Positions 8,811 to 20,553 of a DNA stretch of 21,233 nucleotides are shown here, one piece after another. Positions within the stretch are counted from its first letter, which is position 1. Every line of letters starts with the position of its first letter. Made by a program: the position numbers and the translations under genes. Source of the stretch: Priapulus caudatus (Eukaryota > Priapulida > Priapulimorpha > Priapulimorphida > Priapulidae); assembly GCF_000485595.1 (NCBI RefSeq), contig NW_014579477.1, positions 11,059 through 32,291 on the forward strand, in the 5' to 3' direction. Below the pieces are notes generated by a model. It was not told where the DNA came from and searched no databases. It was given only the letters and a program-made list of their open reading frames with translations.

Positions 8811-9510
8811 ATTTATATTGCAATAAGTTATATTGCATATTATTCAAATATAAGTACACTTCTAATATTATAATTAAAATAGTTTTGTTCCTTTTTTCTC
8901 AAACTCCTGAATCATGTTAATTATGAATGGCTAAACGAATGAATGTTATTAAATTCAGGAGAAAAACCACCTAAATTTCATTTCCCTGTACTGAAAAAAA
9001 CGTGTTTTTATCGTGAGAAGGCTGCTACGAATATACGTGATGTAGATGCACTGATATGTGAACATCCATCACATCATGATCAAAGTTGGGTTGGCGGAAT
9101 ATGGGGGGAGGGGTGCTGGTGTGAGCATAGAGCACAAACTGCATGCAGTGCACCTTCGTACACTCAGGATACAGTACCTGTATACCAGTACCGGCTGCAG
9201 GATGTACTTAGGATCAGTAGAATGAGACCATGAGCGAGAGCGCCATCTGTCGTGGAGTTTGCATAGAGCATCCGATTTAGCGGCACGTGTTAGGCACAGA
9301 AACCACGAGAAGTAGACGTACAATTTAAATCTAGTTAATCGTAGACATTGCCAGCTGTAATGTGTTCATCACCAACCAGTAAGTAATAGTCTGATTCAAA
9401 CAAGGTTTAATTATGAAATTTACATTATATATTTATAGAATATTTGTGTGTGGTAGCATATTAGTAAATATTAAAACGGGGTCAGTTTCTCCTTCAGTTT
9501 CTGATACCCC
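8811..9510. other. AT-rich unassigned stretch
   Basis: No gene is supported. A forward open frame at 8943-9233 (96 codons) and a reverse one at 9069-9323 overlap each other and resemble no protein that I know. A small motif gcgccatctgtcgtgg near 9240 is retroelement-like in flavour, but there is no matching second copy in the window. I see nothing else. Confidence 0.4.
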
Positions 9511-9514
9511 GCCC

Positions 9515-9740
9515 GTTAAGCGCTGCTGTCTACCAACTAGCAAACTTTTAGTTTTTGCAAACGTCGAGCAAAACTCCGAGTTTGCTAAGGAAAAGTTTTC
9601 CAAAGTTTAGCCAGTGATAGACCAGTTGAAAACTTCGGCAAACTAGTTCGTGCAGACAGTTTGCAAGAAGGTAGGCCGGTGCCCTTTCTTGACAAACTAG
9701 CTAGTTTGGCTCCGTAGGATGGGGGTCCGAGAACCCCCCT
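9515..9740. repeat. Cluster of CAAAC/GTTTG inverted motifs with palindromes
   Basis: About 200 bp holds repeated gcaaac/gtttgc and caaactag motifs in both orientations. It includes a perfect 16-bp palindrome caaactagctagtttg at 9693-9708, followed by gggggtccgagaaccccc at 9721-9738, an imperfect hairpin. This looks like a fold-back or a small non-autonomous DNA element, but I cannot define its ends. Confidence 0.45.
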
Positions 9741-10154
9741 TTTGGCTATCGCGCGAATACTCTTCTCAATTTTTCAGTGGCATCTGGAATACTCCATAAA
9801 TTTCGGGCGCTGGCCATCTGGAATACTATGTAACCTGCAGGCCAGCACGCCGAATAATACATAAGCAAACACGTTTTCACAAATAGTCCAATACACAACA
9901 ATTTATCTAACCTTTATTTCATGCACACTACTTATTAGCGGTAAGCAATAAATACACGCTTAATGTCATGCTTAGTAAGAGGCAAATAATTGCGAAGCAA
10001 AAGGTTACACGGACGTTTATGCCCAGAATCGGCAAATCTGCTGTTTGATTTTGAATTTGCTGTGCCTGGTCCTGCTTGTAGCGGTTGTGGCGATGCTACT
10101 ACTGGTAGTACCAGGCTGGCGGGATCCAAGAATTTCAAAAAAAGGGGGCAGGGG
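9741..10154. other. Unassigned stretch before the miniature element
   Basis: AT-rich, with a mixed-composition block at 9980-10130. A minus-strand open frame at 9935-10180 (81 codons) and a plus-strand one from 9990 overlap each other. Neither shows a recognisable domain, and both run into the G-rich element. No gene is called. Confidence 0.4.
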
Positions 10155-10356
10155 CAGGGGCGTGTAGCAGATTTGGACAAGGGGGGGGGTCTACCCGTAA
10201 CCCATACGTTTACTAGAGCACGCCGAAGGGGGCGGTCTGGGGGGGCCCTTCCCCCCGAAAATTTTTGGAGAATTAGACCTCCCTCAGATGCGTTTTCTGC
10301 GGCGAGGCAGGCGGGGGTCCGCGGACCCCCGGGGACCCCCCCTGTACACGCCCCTG
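10155..10356. mobile_element. Miniature inverted-repeat DNA transposon, hAT-like
   Basis: A 202-bp segment bounded by a perfect 12-bp terminal inverted repeat: CAGGGGCGTGTA at 10155-10166 and its reverse complement TACACGCCCCTG at 10345-10356. The interior is rich in G-runs and C-runs, includes ccccccgaaaatttttgg and a perfect 18-bp palindrome gggggtccgcggaccccc at 10313-10330. CAGGGGCG-type ends with such G/C-run interiors are typical of non-autonomous hAT-family elements. An 8-bp target duplication is expected but not clear: ggcagggg on the left versus ggggggag on the right. There is no transposase, so it would need one in trans. The family assignment is inferred from the ends only. Confidence 0.6.
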
Positions 10357-11160
10357 GGGGGGAGCTTTTGCACTCTTTAGCTTAAAATGGTGCAATCTGT
10401 CGTGCATACTGTAGAGGCAGATCATTTTTAACTCATATCTGCCCAGCAATCATTTATTGTGTTAAATTTTGCGATCAGCTGGCGTGACCAGCCGTTTCGG
10501 TATAGGGCGGGGGGGGGGGAGGCGAAGACGTCAAATGTACCGAAGGAAATTACATTACAACTGAAATGTTTTAAACCGTGTTATATATTTCTGGAACATG
10601 AGTCATGTGGTATTACAGATAACACATTCACATATCACAATAACTATTGCAGCTAGAGAAAATGTTATGGCAATTTAAAAAAAAATATATGTGTGATAAC
10701 TCGAATATATTCAAACTTGAAAGAATGTTTTGGTATTAGTATCGAAGTAATGTGGCTGTATGTCAATACACGAGGCAAAATAAAATTAGTACTTTCTTCC
10801 CTAATGAAACATCCTGTTACATACATGTGGGACATATAACAGTTAGATTATATAGCTCTGTTTGCCCAGGAAATCAGTATCTCTAACATGCTAAAATCCA
10901 AATTGCTTGTAATGGACTCTGAGATGCTTTCTTTGGCATGAATGTCAGGAAGAATGACTGACAAATTTGCCAATAGTTATTTTAAACATGAAAATAGGTC
11001 ATGATGTTCACAATGTCTGACTGGACACCTCAGCTTGTAACGTTATTTACAACATTGAACTTTGCAGAAAAATTAATTTTGTAATTTTGTTTTAATTTTA
11101 TTAGAAATAAATTTTGTAATTTTTTTAATAATGTAATTTGTTTATGCTATTTTTTTGGTT
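10357..11160. other. AT-rich unassigned stretch
   Basis: Low-GC sequence with no recognisable protein. A G-run (ggggggggg) lies at about 10508-10518. From 11060 to 11160 it is very AT-rich, with reiterated aattttgtaattt pieces. The 65-codon frame at 10459-10656 matches nothing I know. Confidence 0.4.
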
Positions 11161-11165
11161 TCAAA

Positions 11166-11214
11166 GGGCGCGGGCACGGCCTCCCGGATGTTGCCCCATG
11201 CTAATCCGCGCCTG
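11166..11214 (-). mobile_element. Possible isolated transposon terminus
   Basis: A GC-rich island of about 50 bp in AT-rich surroundings ends CTAATCCGCGCCTG at 11201-11214, so on the minus strand it begins CAGGCGCGGATTAG. That resembles the outer end of a hAT-type element. I found no matching inverted partner in the window, so it would be a solo or degraded end. Chance is a real alternative. Confidence 0.3.
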
Positions 11215-11226
11215 GCCTTTAGGCCA

Positions 11227-14200
11227 TATAAATTAATTATATTATTTTAATTAAATAATTATATATATTTGCGGTCTCTTCAACACTTATCACAGGCATA
11301 AAAGCGGGCGGGAGTTTTCTTTTTATTTTGCGCTTTGTTTTTGGTCTATTTTAGTTTTTTTGTTTGACACGTTTTTCTTGTTGTGTTTTGTTTTTTGGTT
11401 GTAAACATGCCGACTTAGTATCGGGCGTATAAGTAATTATCAGTGATATTCATTATTATTTATTTATATGGAGAGTCAGTGTTAGACTGTTATATTTTAG
11501 GTTTTTGTTCTTTAGTCAGTAGGCTCTTTTTGATTGAGTTTGATCTAACTTGCATTCTTCCTTTTATTTTCTTTTTTTCTTTTTTATAGTTCGAGGAATC
11601 TCCAAGTGTGTGATCACAGTAGTAGTAATAATGTATATGCTTCGTAAATCTCAATCACAGATTTGTGTGAATGCAGTCCACGATGAATGGCAACAAGCCC
11701 ACGACAAAGGTGGCGGCAATAAGTATCCGGTTGAGTATACATTTCGATTAACATCTTTTTTTTGTATAAGATTGGTTGTAGTTTATTTCGATATTTTCTG
11801 GTTACTTGTTATGGATTGATTCACTGCTTTTTGACTTTTCGTGTTTCCTATGCGTATTCTTGAATTTGACTTTCTTGACTTTTGTTGTTTGTGGCCCTTT
11901 GGCGCCATTAATATTGTTTATGTGTGCCGTGTTCCAGCGACTTATATTGTCTTGTTCTGGTTTTCAGTGGTGCTTTTAGAGTTTTTAGGTGTAAATACGA
12001 CTCTTTCAACATTTATTTAACAAAATGGTGGCTTAGGCTAAAGTTTCGGCAGATAGAAAATAAAACATCAATCTTTCCCGATTATTAGTTATCAATTATT
12101 TATCTGGCGTACGGCAATTTACGTTATACTGTCATCGCCGGAATTTTTCGTGCTGCGCGTTACCTTTTTGCTTTTTCTTTAGTCTTTAAAAGTTTTCGAA
12201 TTATTCTTTTGCTTGTTATTTTTTTGTTTTATTCATTTTTTAGTTTTAGCTTTTTCTTGTCTATACCTTTTTTTTCCTTCGTATCGGCGTTTATTTTTTC
12301 TAATAGCCGCCTCATGCTCGTCTTGCTGCTGTTGTTGTACGGGGTATATACTCTGTTTTCTAAATCTTTTTTTGTTTTGTCCGGAATCGCGTGTTTATTG
12401 CCGCTCTGGTTTTTTACGTGATATAAGATTTGCTGGCTCCCATTGCCCTTCCTCGTCGTTCTTTAGTGGTCTTGGTATGTCACCTTCTGACCGTGTTCTC
12501 GTTTGTATTCCTCGTTTCGCTTCTGTTAAAATAATGGTTTTTATTTTTCTGAATTTTAACCCTATACCTTCCTTTACACGCCCTTTTTTTATATTTATTG
12601 GATTAGTTCGTAGAAATTTGTTTTTTTTGTGTTTTTTTTTTGCTAATTCTTTTTTGTTTTTCTGATTTTGCGGAGGCATTCAAAACATTTGATTTTATGC
12701 TGTAGTGTCTTGAAGGGGACATAGACTTTGTATATTGGAATCCTTCTGCTGTCTTAAGTTTTTGCTTTGTCGGAAAGTGTCTGCCTGAGTTGGTGTGTGT
12801 TCCGTGGAATAACTCATCTATAGTTTCAAATGCACAGTTTTGCTTGTTTATTTGGACTTATATATTCCTTGTGCTTTGCGAGTTTTTGTATAGACCAAAC
12901 TTACCTTTTTGTTTGTCTAGTTCTGTTCTGATTTTCAGCATTTGGAATTCACATGTCCTTTTATTTTTGTCTTATTTTTTTTTTTTTTTTTTTTCTACCA
13001 GGTAGTTTTTGATTAGGTGCTTTCAGTCTTTAGTACCATGACTTTTTTTTTATTTTAGTGTTGTAAGAACAGTTGGCTCACAAAATTTCTCCCAAACTTT
13101 AACAAACTTGCTTGGAGTTTTTTTGTTTGCTCTTTTCGTTTCGATTTTTTTTCCTCTCTGCGTGTGCAAAAACTAAATTGAGTTTTCTTTTATTAGTGTT
13201 TTTAGACATTGTTGTTTGTTCTTTTCTTTACGCTTTTCATAGTTCTATACATTTGGTTTGGTATTCTTATGTTCTTCCATATATGTGTTTCATCTGTGTA
13301 AATTCCTTGTCCTTGCTGAATCGGTTACCCTTGGTGGTTTGCCAGTGTTTCTGGTTTTTTTTTTATATCCGCTTTTGAAACGTTTTACCTCTGAACTTTG
13401 TCACCTGCTTAATTTGGAAATTTCCCCATTAGTTGCCCGTCTATGGCTGTTATCCGCTCGACAACGGAGTAGCGTTATAGGTTTTTTTCTTTGTATGGCG
13501 ACCCTCTCGTCCTGAGACTCCTTTTTTGTTGTTTTTATTTTTTTCTGATTATGTTTGGTTTATGTGGGATTGTTTAGTTTACGATTGTTTCTTTTACTGG
13601 TTTCCTGATATTTATATTAGATATACTCAGGGTACGTTCCGGGTATATCCGGACCGTTAGCAGTATCCGTACCAGGCTGTGGTTTTTGCTTATGTCATCA
13701 TTTCTTGTAGTTGCTTCTTAAAGTACTATGTCTTTTTGTGTCTTACAGTGCCGTAATTGCCTTAGGCCGTATTTCGATTTCTTTCTTTAACCATTGTCTT
13801 TTTATCCCTGTCATGTCTTGGGGGGGTTGGTGTGATGCTGTTAATTTCATTTCTTTCTATTTCCTTTATGTTTTTTTACTATTTCTTCTGTTTTTGTTTG
13901 TATTTTTCTTGCTCTTTTTTTTTTTTTTATTTTTATCTTTTTTTTTTTCTTATTACTTTTTATTTTCTCTTTTTTTTGCCTGTTTTTTCTGGTGACCTTA
14001 CGTCTATACATCCGTCCTGACATCCAGTTTCCTAGTTGTAATATGTGAATTATTATCTTGGTAGGCTGAACCCAATACCGAAAAACTCACGCCGTTTCTA
14101 TAGCAATTTAAACGTATATCTTAATCTTACAATTATATAAATCCCATGATCATCTACTCCAGCCCTATTTCTGCCTTTGTATTTGTGATGAGTATCTTAC

Positions 14201-17200
14201 TTATTAATAGTTAATCACTTCGACCTTATAGTTATTATTCGCATGCTGGTTGTTGTGTTTATTGAAAACTAATACCTCTTCAGTTTCATATCATGCCGAA
14301 CCTTTCTTTGAATGAAAGCGGCTTTTTTTTTGTGTTATTTTTTATCTTTTACAGCCACTCTATTTCTTTTCTTAATTTTTATCTTGTTGTTTATGATATC
14401 CTGCTGTTTCTCCTGGACCATTTTTTTTGTTGTTTTTGTTTGTTGTGCGATGTCTTTTTAGTCTTTTGCTTCTTTTAATTTGTTTTTTTTCTGTTTAATC
14501 TTTGTTTCTTTTGATTTCTGTCTTTCTCTTGTTTTCTGTTGCTGGCGGTTCCTCTTTTTTTTTTTTGTTAGGTGGGTGGTTGTTGTTTGTTGCTCTTTGG
14601 GCATTATGTGGCTTGCACGTCCTCCGAGGAAATTATAGTAGTTTTTTTTCAAAAAAATGTGGGAGCCTTTTTATTTCGTTATTTGTTTTGGCCCTCCCTA
14701 AATAAATAAGGTTTTTTCCCTTCTCCTGCAGTTTCTTTGATGGGTTAGTATATTTTGACTTTAATATTAGAATACAATGGTAGCTGTAGATATTCATATC
14801 GTATTTTATTTTTGTTATTTTCATTTTGATCTTGATTTTCTAAGTATATGGAAAAATATATGCCTTGATTTTAATATTAAAGTAAAATATTAGTATTAGT
14901 TTTTTTTTCAAAAGATTAATTTGTTCGATATTGCGGCTTTAGTTTATATTATTAGTCATTCAAAAAGCTCGTTTCTTTTTTCGTATTTTTTTTTTTTGTG
15001 GCCTTTTCTTTTTTGAATTAGTTTTTTGGTAGGATTTATCCTATATCTTCAATATAATTAGCCTTTGTTCTCTTCTGTTTTTTAGTAAATTTATTCGTTA
15101 CTTCTCCTTATTCCGTTGTAGTTTAATTTTAGCTCGCCTGTTCGTAATTCCACTCTTTGTCTTTTTGCTTTTTTTGTCGTTTATCTTTTCTCTTCTTTTT
15201 TCTCGTTTTTTCTTTTTCGGTGAATTTTTTTTTTTATTTTTCTTTTTAGTGGTCTCCTCTTTTTTGTCTTTTTTTTTGTGCATGTGTATGCAGCTGTCTT
15301 TTGTCGCCTTTTTGTCACATTTATGTAAATTTGCTCTTTACAGTTATATCTTCTCATTAATAGTTGCCGAAATTTTTTCATCCGTTATTTAATCCTCTGG
15401 CCCATTTTACGCCATGTTTGTCAATGCGTCATGTATTTTTGTGTCGTTTTTTTTGTTTTTTTTTTCGTCTTTTTCCTATTTGTTTTTTTTTCCGAACGCG
15501 TTTTCAGCTATTGGGGCGTGGGCTTTTATAATACCTTTCTCTGTTTCGAGATACGTATTCATAACTATTACGCTGACTTTCTGAGTCTTTTTACGTTTGC
15601 GTAAATTTTTTGGCATTTTTTTTTTTTGGCTTATTGTTTTTGTTTTTTCGTTGAGCATAAAATGTTGAAGCATCATATACTCGTTGTTATTATATTGATT
15701 AATTTAATATTTAAAAATTCATTTGAAAACAACGGACTTATCGCTTTCATCCTTTACATATTATTACGTCTTTAATAATTATTCATTTCTTGAGACGATA
15801 TTTTTGTACTTGCGTTTTTTTGTATTTGTTCCTCTTACTGCACTTGTGAAAATCAGTTTTTTTTTGTTTTTTTTTTCTCTTTTTCTTTTTTTTGTTCTTT
15901 TTTTTTTTTTGTTTTTTGTTCCATGTGCTTTTTTGGTTATTTTTCATTGTCCACTGCAACTATTGGTTTATTGACTATGTTTTGCTCTCGGTTCTTTTCT
16001 GGGTTCGTTTTGATCCAATTCAATTCTCAGTAAAAACGGCCATACTCATAAAATATAGTATGCGGCCATGTTTACCGTTGTGCGGAGCATAGCCACGAGG
16101 TTTAATCTTTTTTTTTTTTTCGTTGCTATTACATATATTGTGACGCGTCTTCTAGCTGTCTGTCGATGGTTGGATACCGGCAGCCAGACTAACATAGGAA
16201 ATTGGGGGCTAAGAAATTTGATTTAACGTTATTTCTAACCCTAGCTTAATACCGTTTCTTGTTGAGTTCTAACCGGACCGTACCCAGGTACGTTTGCCGG
16301 CTCATGTACCCGGGGTGGACTATATGACTCGTCTCTTTTAGTTTCCTTACGTTACAGAGACTAGTTTTATTTGTTAGTTTGCTAGAGGGAAAGTTCAATG
16401 TTATTAGTGAGAGTATACAGTAAAGTCTGGTTTGTGAATTGCCTATACGTTTTTATGTATAGTATTCTGCCGTGTAATGTATATAACGAATTTATAATCT
16501 TTAATTAGCGTTTAGACCGGGAGTTGATTTAACTCTCCTACTCCAAAAAATTTTTTTTATTAATTGTGATATAATCTCAATTTGTATTTTGTACAATGCG
16601 TTCGATTATTTATGACCAGTACTATTTAGTAACTTGGGTCTACTTTGAAATATAATAATAAGTAATTAATTAATAATATTTAAGTAATCAATAGTAACTT
16701 ATATCGAACGCAGGGGCTGCAGTTCCCGTGGTGATCGGAGTATCTTGTTATTGTATTGCACTGCACACTTTTTTGTACAAGCCGTTGCTGTGAATCCTTA
16801 TTATTTTATTGCTGGTGAAATTTTTAGCTTTAGTTTCTTACTGACTTAATTATCAGCTCATTTGTCTGAACATAGTCTTATGCAGTCTTTCTGTAGTAAT
16901 TCGTCTTTGTTCTATGATCGTCCGGTCGTTCCGTCAATATTTGTTGGGCACAAATCTTAATTTTTTTTTCTTTTCCGTTCGTATACCGGTACGGTCACGA
17001 TATTCGGGACAGTGGGGGGTAATCGAAATACCGATTAGTTGGGATGTCGAAGCTGTTTCTTTGGGTTTTTTTTCTTTCTGTTTTTCTCTTTGCTGTTTTA
17101 TTTTCTTCGTCTGTTTTCGTTCTTTTTTTTTTTTTTTCTGTTTTTTCTTGTCTTTCTTGCTCTCAAAGGTTCCAAAGGTCCAAGAGGTGCGTGTAAATTA

Positions 17201-19700
17201 AGAATGGCGAACATTTCATCTCCTTAACTTGTATAAGGTTATAGGCGAGTAATATATGCATGATATTGCTCGGCACAAATCTAACGGTTCCGACCTTAGT
17301 GCTCCTGTGATAGTCTTTTTTTTTTGTTTATCAGTCAATTATTCGGTCATTTTTATAGGAAATAGCTCCTATATCATCTGCTGGCCGAAATGTGAGGGTC
17401 ACAGGTCAAGCGTCAATGGGCAGCAGCGGCAGATTTTAGACATTTTCTGACGCCGACATGGTCTGACGTGGAGGCTTTTTTTTTTTCGATTCTCTTTTGC
17501 TTTTTTCTTTTTTTGTTTTTTGTGTATGCCTTTTGTAGTCTTTTTTTTGCCTTGGATTTGTCCTGTTTTATTGTATGCTTATACAACTTTTTCTTATTGT
17601 TTTGCTTTTTTATTTTGCGAATTTTTTTATTTTCGTTTATTTAAAACATTATTTTGTGTTTGTTTCAGCGGCTGACCTAAGCATTTTCGTTATTTTGGGC
17701 CATGGATAGTCTGAAAGGACCATGAAAATCTACATTTACTGCTGAGCACGTTTGTGCGAAGAGTAATTTGCAGTTGTCAGATAACTTTTGAACCCTTCAA
17801 GAGGAGGGCTATAAACATCTGGATTGTTGGACTGTCTGTTAGAAAGACATTTGACTGCCCCGGTCGTTGCTAGTTAGAATCTGATACATGCTTGGATTGT
17901 GCATGAGGCTACGAATGTCACAGTGAAAATTTTCAAAATTAGCTAAATTGCGTTAAAGAAGGTGTATGCTCCTAAATGCGATGCGTCCATAATTTATGAG
18001 GCATTCGTGTTACATGTCAGTATGTTTACATTAGACGGTATCACTGCCTGTGGCCTACTGCCAGTGCATGGTCGTTGGGTGGCGACTGTGGGAGTTTTCT
18101 GCCTTACATTTGGTTACAGGTGGTCAGCTCTTCTTATTGCGCCAGCCTGTAGGCTTGCGTATGGTAGAATGCGATTGACGTGCATTAACCTATTCTGTCT
18201 TGCATGATAGTTGTTCGCTTTACTACGGTATGGATGGGAGCTTCCATCTTTATCTGGAAGACACTTAAACGTTACGCTGCCAATCTGGTTATTATCTTTG
18301 CATATACGTCGATATACCCAGTTTTACGACATTTCATGTCTTTTGTTATAGGTTTCCTGATACCATCCCTTGTGCATTCCATCTTGTTCTCTCTCGCTTG
18401 GTAGTGGAACCACATTTTTGGGTTTTTTTTACTAATCAGCTTGGTTTACGTAGGAATCCCACCTCACTCCACTCATCAGTGAGTCATACCGCAGTAGACG
18501 TTTAGATGAGCGCATGGGTTGCCGTTTTTCTGCCTTCTTGGTGCACTTGTTACTTAAATAGAACAGTAGTCCTCTTAGGATTTTCTTACTTCATGTACTA
18601 TACTGTACTTATCTTTTGTTTGGTAATACAACAATTTTTGTGATCGTGTTTGTATTAACCAACATCTTGTTATTTGCGTCACCAGATACTTTATTATTAA
18701 TTATTTATCCACTCCTTTATGTTTATCAACGGCTAGCTGAAATTTTTCTGAACGGCGCCCATGACAACTCCGAATTGGGTTGCGAGCCGTTTGCTTTTTT
18801 CCACTTGTTCTTGAAAAAGTTTGGCGTATTTGCATGTTTATTTTTGGCAGCGTGGTAAATGACGGAGGGCCTAATCCACATAAAGTGCCAATTGTATTAG
18901 TTTAAGTACTTGCTAAATGCTGAGTTTCAAAGCTCGAAATGATATTCATTTTAGGCGCAAATTTATCCATATCTATAACTGGAATGACGTATTAGTATTT
19001 GTCGTTGTATAAGCATACTTACAATCCTTTTGCCTATTTTAAATGATATAAATATAGAAACTGACCTCGCCTACGGTCTGTAGCTCTTTTGCGCTGAAAG
19101 TATCCGTTTGCGGAGATAGCCCTTCTCAGAATCGTGCGCTTTGAGTGGCCGCCACCCGTCGTTGGTAATCAAAACTGTAGTCGTTAGTTTTAAAACATAT
19201 TTAAACAACATCATTTTCTAATGCGTGATTCGAACCCATGAAAAACTTTTTATGTAGCATTGCCTGCGCTCAATTTGTATAAACCTAATTAGCTGAAAAT
19301 AAACCCTAGAACCTAAAGGCTACTTGCTGCTTTTAAATACTTATTTTATGCTACTAATAAGAATTTGGTGCTAGCAACTTGCGATGTGGCCTCTTTTGAA
19401 TCTTGGAATAAGTTGCTTTTTTGTTTCTATGTGGTTTTTAGATGAATCAATAACTGAATTTTAGGCTTGTTTTTTATTGAGTTTTTTGGACCCAACTCTA
19501 TGTTTTTTGTAATTTTGTGCTGCAGCAAATACAGTATTTTTCTCAGCTTGCCCCCTTTTGATAGGCACCTCATTTGAACTTAGGTGTTTGTCTTAGCTTT
19601 AATCACCTGAATTTAGTGTCATTCTGTTTGTGTCGGTTTCCTATCTGTATATTGTGTTTGCCGTATGACTAATTAAACACTCTTCACTTTCACTGTATTG
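11227..19700. other. T-skewed domain without a recognisable gene
   Basis: The plus strand is dominated by T, with A greatly under-represented. In 13921-13980, 48 of 60 bases are T and 5 are A. In 17581-17640, 39 are T and 10 are A. T homopolymers are frequent (20 in a row at 12975-12994), while A runs above seven are absent by eye. The skew is strongest at 12.2-15.9 kb and weaker at 16.1-16.9 and 17.6-19.7 kb. Stop codons need A, so many short Phe/Leu-rich forward frames and Lys-rich reverse frames arise by composition. I found no reverse transcriptase YxDD signature in the places I checked and no recognisable gene on either strand. Confidence 0.7.
19222..19305 (-). pseudogene. tRNA-like relic (tRNA pseudogene or SINE head)
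   Basis: Read on the minus strand, there is a B-box-like GGGTTCGAATC (plus-strand 19227-19237). About 50-60 nt upstream of it lies an A-box-like AGCTAATTAGGTTTA (plus-strand 19283-19297), then GAGCGCAGGC. The order, spacing and total length of about 75-85 nt fit a tRNA or a tRNA-derived SINE head. The T-stem and acceptor stem do not pair well, so I take it as decayed. A chance match is possible. Confidence 0.35.
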
Positions 19701-20004
19701 CTCTCTCGTCTCCGTCTCTAGCCAGTGGCTGCTTGTGTGAAGCTACTTTGTGCTTCTGCTTTTGTTCTCGTCGAGAACTTATGCATGTGTACTGGCATTC
19801 TGTTTGTCATCGTGCATTCTTTATTGGCTTATTACTATCTGATCTTTTTTGTTTTCCTTTTTTTCCATTCCTTTTCGTTCTTTTTCTTCTTTTTTCAGTC
19901 TAGGTTTGCAATTTTTTCATTGTTTCATAGTTTTTTTTTTCCTTTTTGATGTGCCAAATCTGAATTCTCTTTTTTATTGTGCCTGGTTGACTTGTTTTAA
20001 GCTG
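19701..20004. other. T-rich stretch
   Basis: Strongly T-rich again (19850-19945 is almost all T and C). The 74-codon forward frame at 19725-19949 begins with mixed sequence, then becomes a Phe/Ser homopolymer from the T-run. No gene is supported. Confidence 0.5.
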
Positions 20005-20345
20005 TGAAGGAGGTCTTGAAGGCGCGGATGCTTTGCTAGCTTATATACCTCAGTAAACATCCGCTCAGTTAAACTCTGCAGGTGTTTGAAGTATGCCAAG
20101 TATCACAGCTCTGGACCCAATTACACACCGCAGCAGCGTGACGCACGCAGGCCCTCATCGACCTTGCCTATCGAGTCGGTTCAAGAGTACAGCTAGACGA
20201 GCGGACAGTTTCTGACCCTCTTCCTCGAGACTCGGATATGATCAACGCTTGCAGCCAGCGACACCTCGCCGAAGCTCTCACTTGTCAAGTACATATAAGA
20301 AGAGTGCCTAGTGCAGCTCGAGTGGAGCCAGCACGACGGTGGCTA
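20005..20345 (+). other. Base-balanced island with a stop-free frame
   Basis: About 340 bp of even composition interrupts the T-rich domain abruptly on both sides. On the plus strand one frame is free of stops from 20142 to 20372 (77 codons, Arg-rich) without a suitable ATG near its beginning. A second frame is open from about 20082 to 20192. There is a good acceptor-like site aactctgcag ending near 20081. The end of the island has catataag and tatttaag, which could be TATA-like. It could be an exon, a long terminal repeat piece or a promoter, and I recognise no protein. Confidence 0.35.
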
Positions 20346-20553
20346 TTTAAGTGTGTGGTAATAGTGGTAGATTAGTTGCATTTTTCCTATGTTTCTTTTC
20401 AGCATTTTTTGGTTTTTTCTTTTTTTTTTATTGTGCTTTTTTTTTTTTATTTTTTTTTTTTTCTTTGATCTTCGTTTCTTCTTTTTTATTTTCTGTCCAT
20501 TTTTCTTTTGTAATGATGCTATTTTTGTGTTTTTTGATTCTTTCGTTTTTTTT

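Noticed and set aside
7676-8873. Genes of 285-338 codons in three forward frames
   Set aside because: All three frames are equally open because the repeat unit lacks stop trinucleotides. There is no evidence favouring any frame.
11900-11915. TGGCGCCA as a retroviral-type primer binding site
   Set aside because: Only eight bases match the general pattern, and no flanking long terminal repeat pair was found.
17161-17201. Collagen-like Gly-x-y reading (GSKGPRG)
   Set aside because: Only two triplets, next to T homopolymer, with no continuation.
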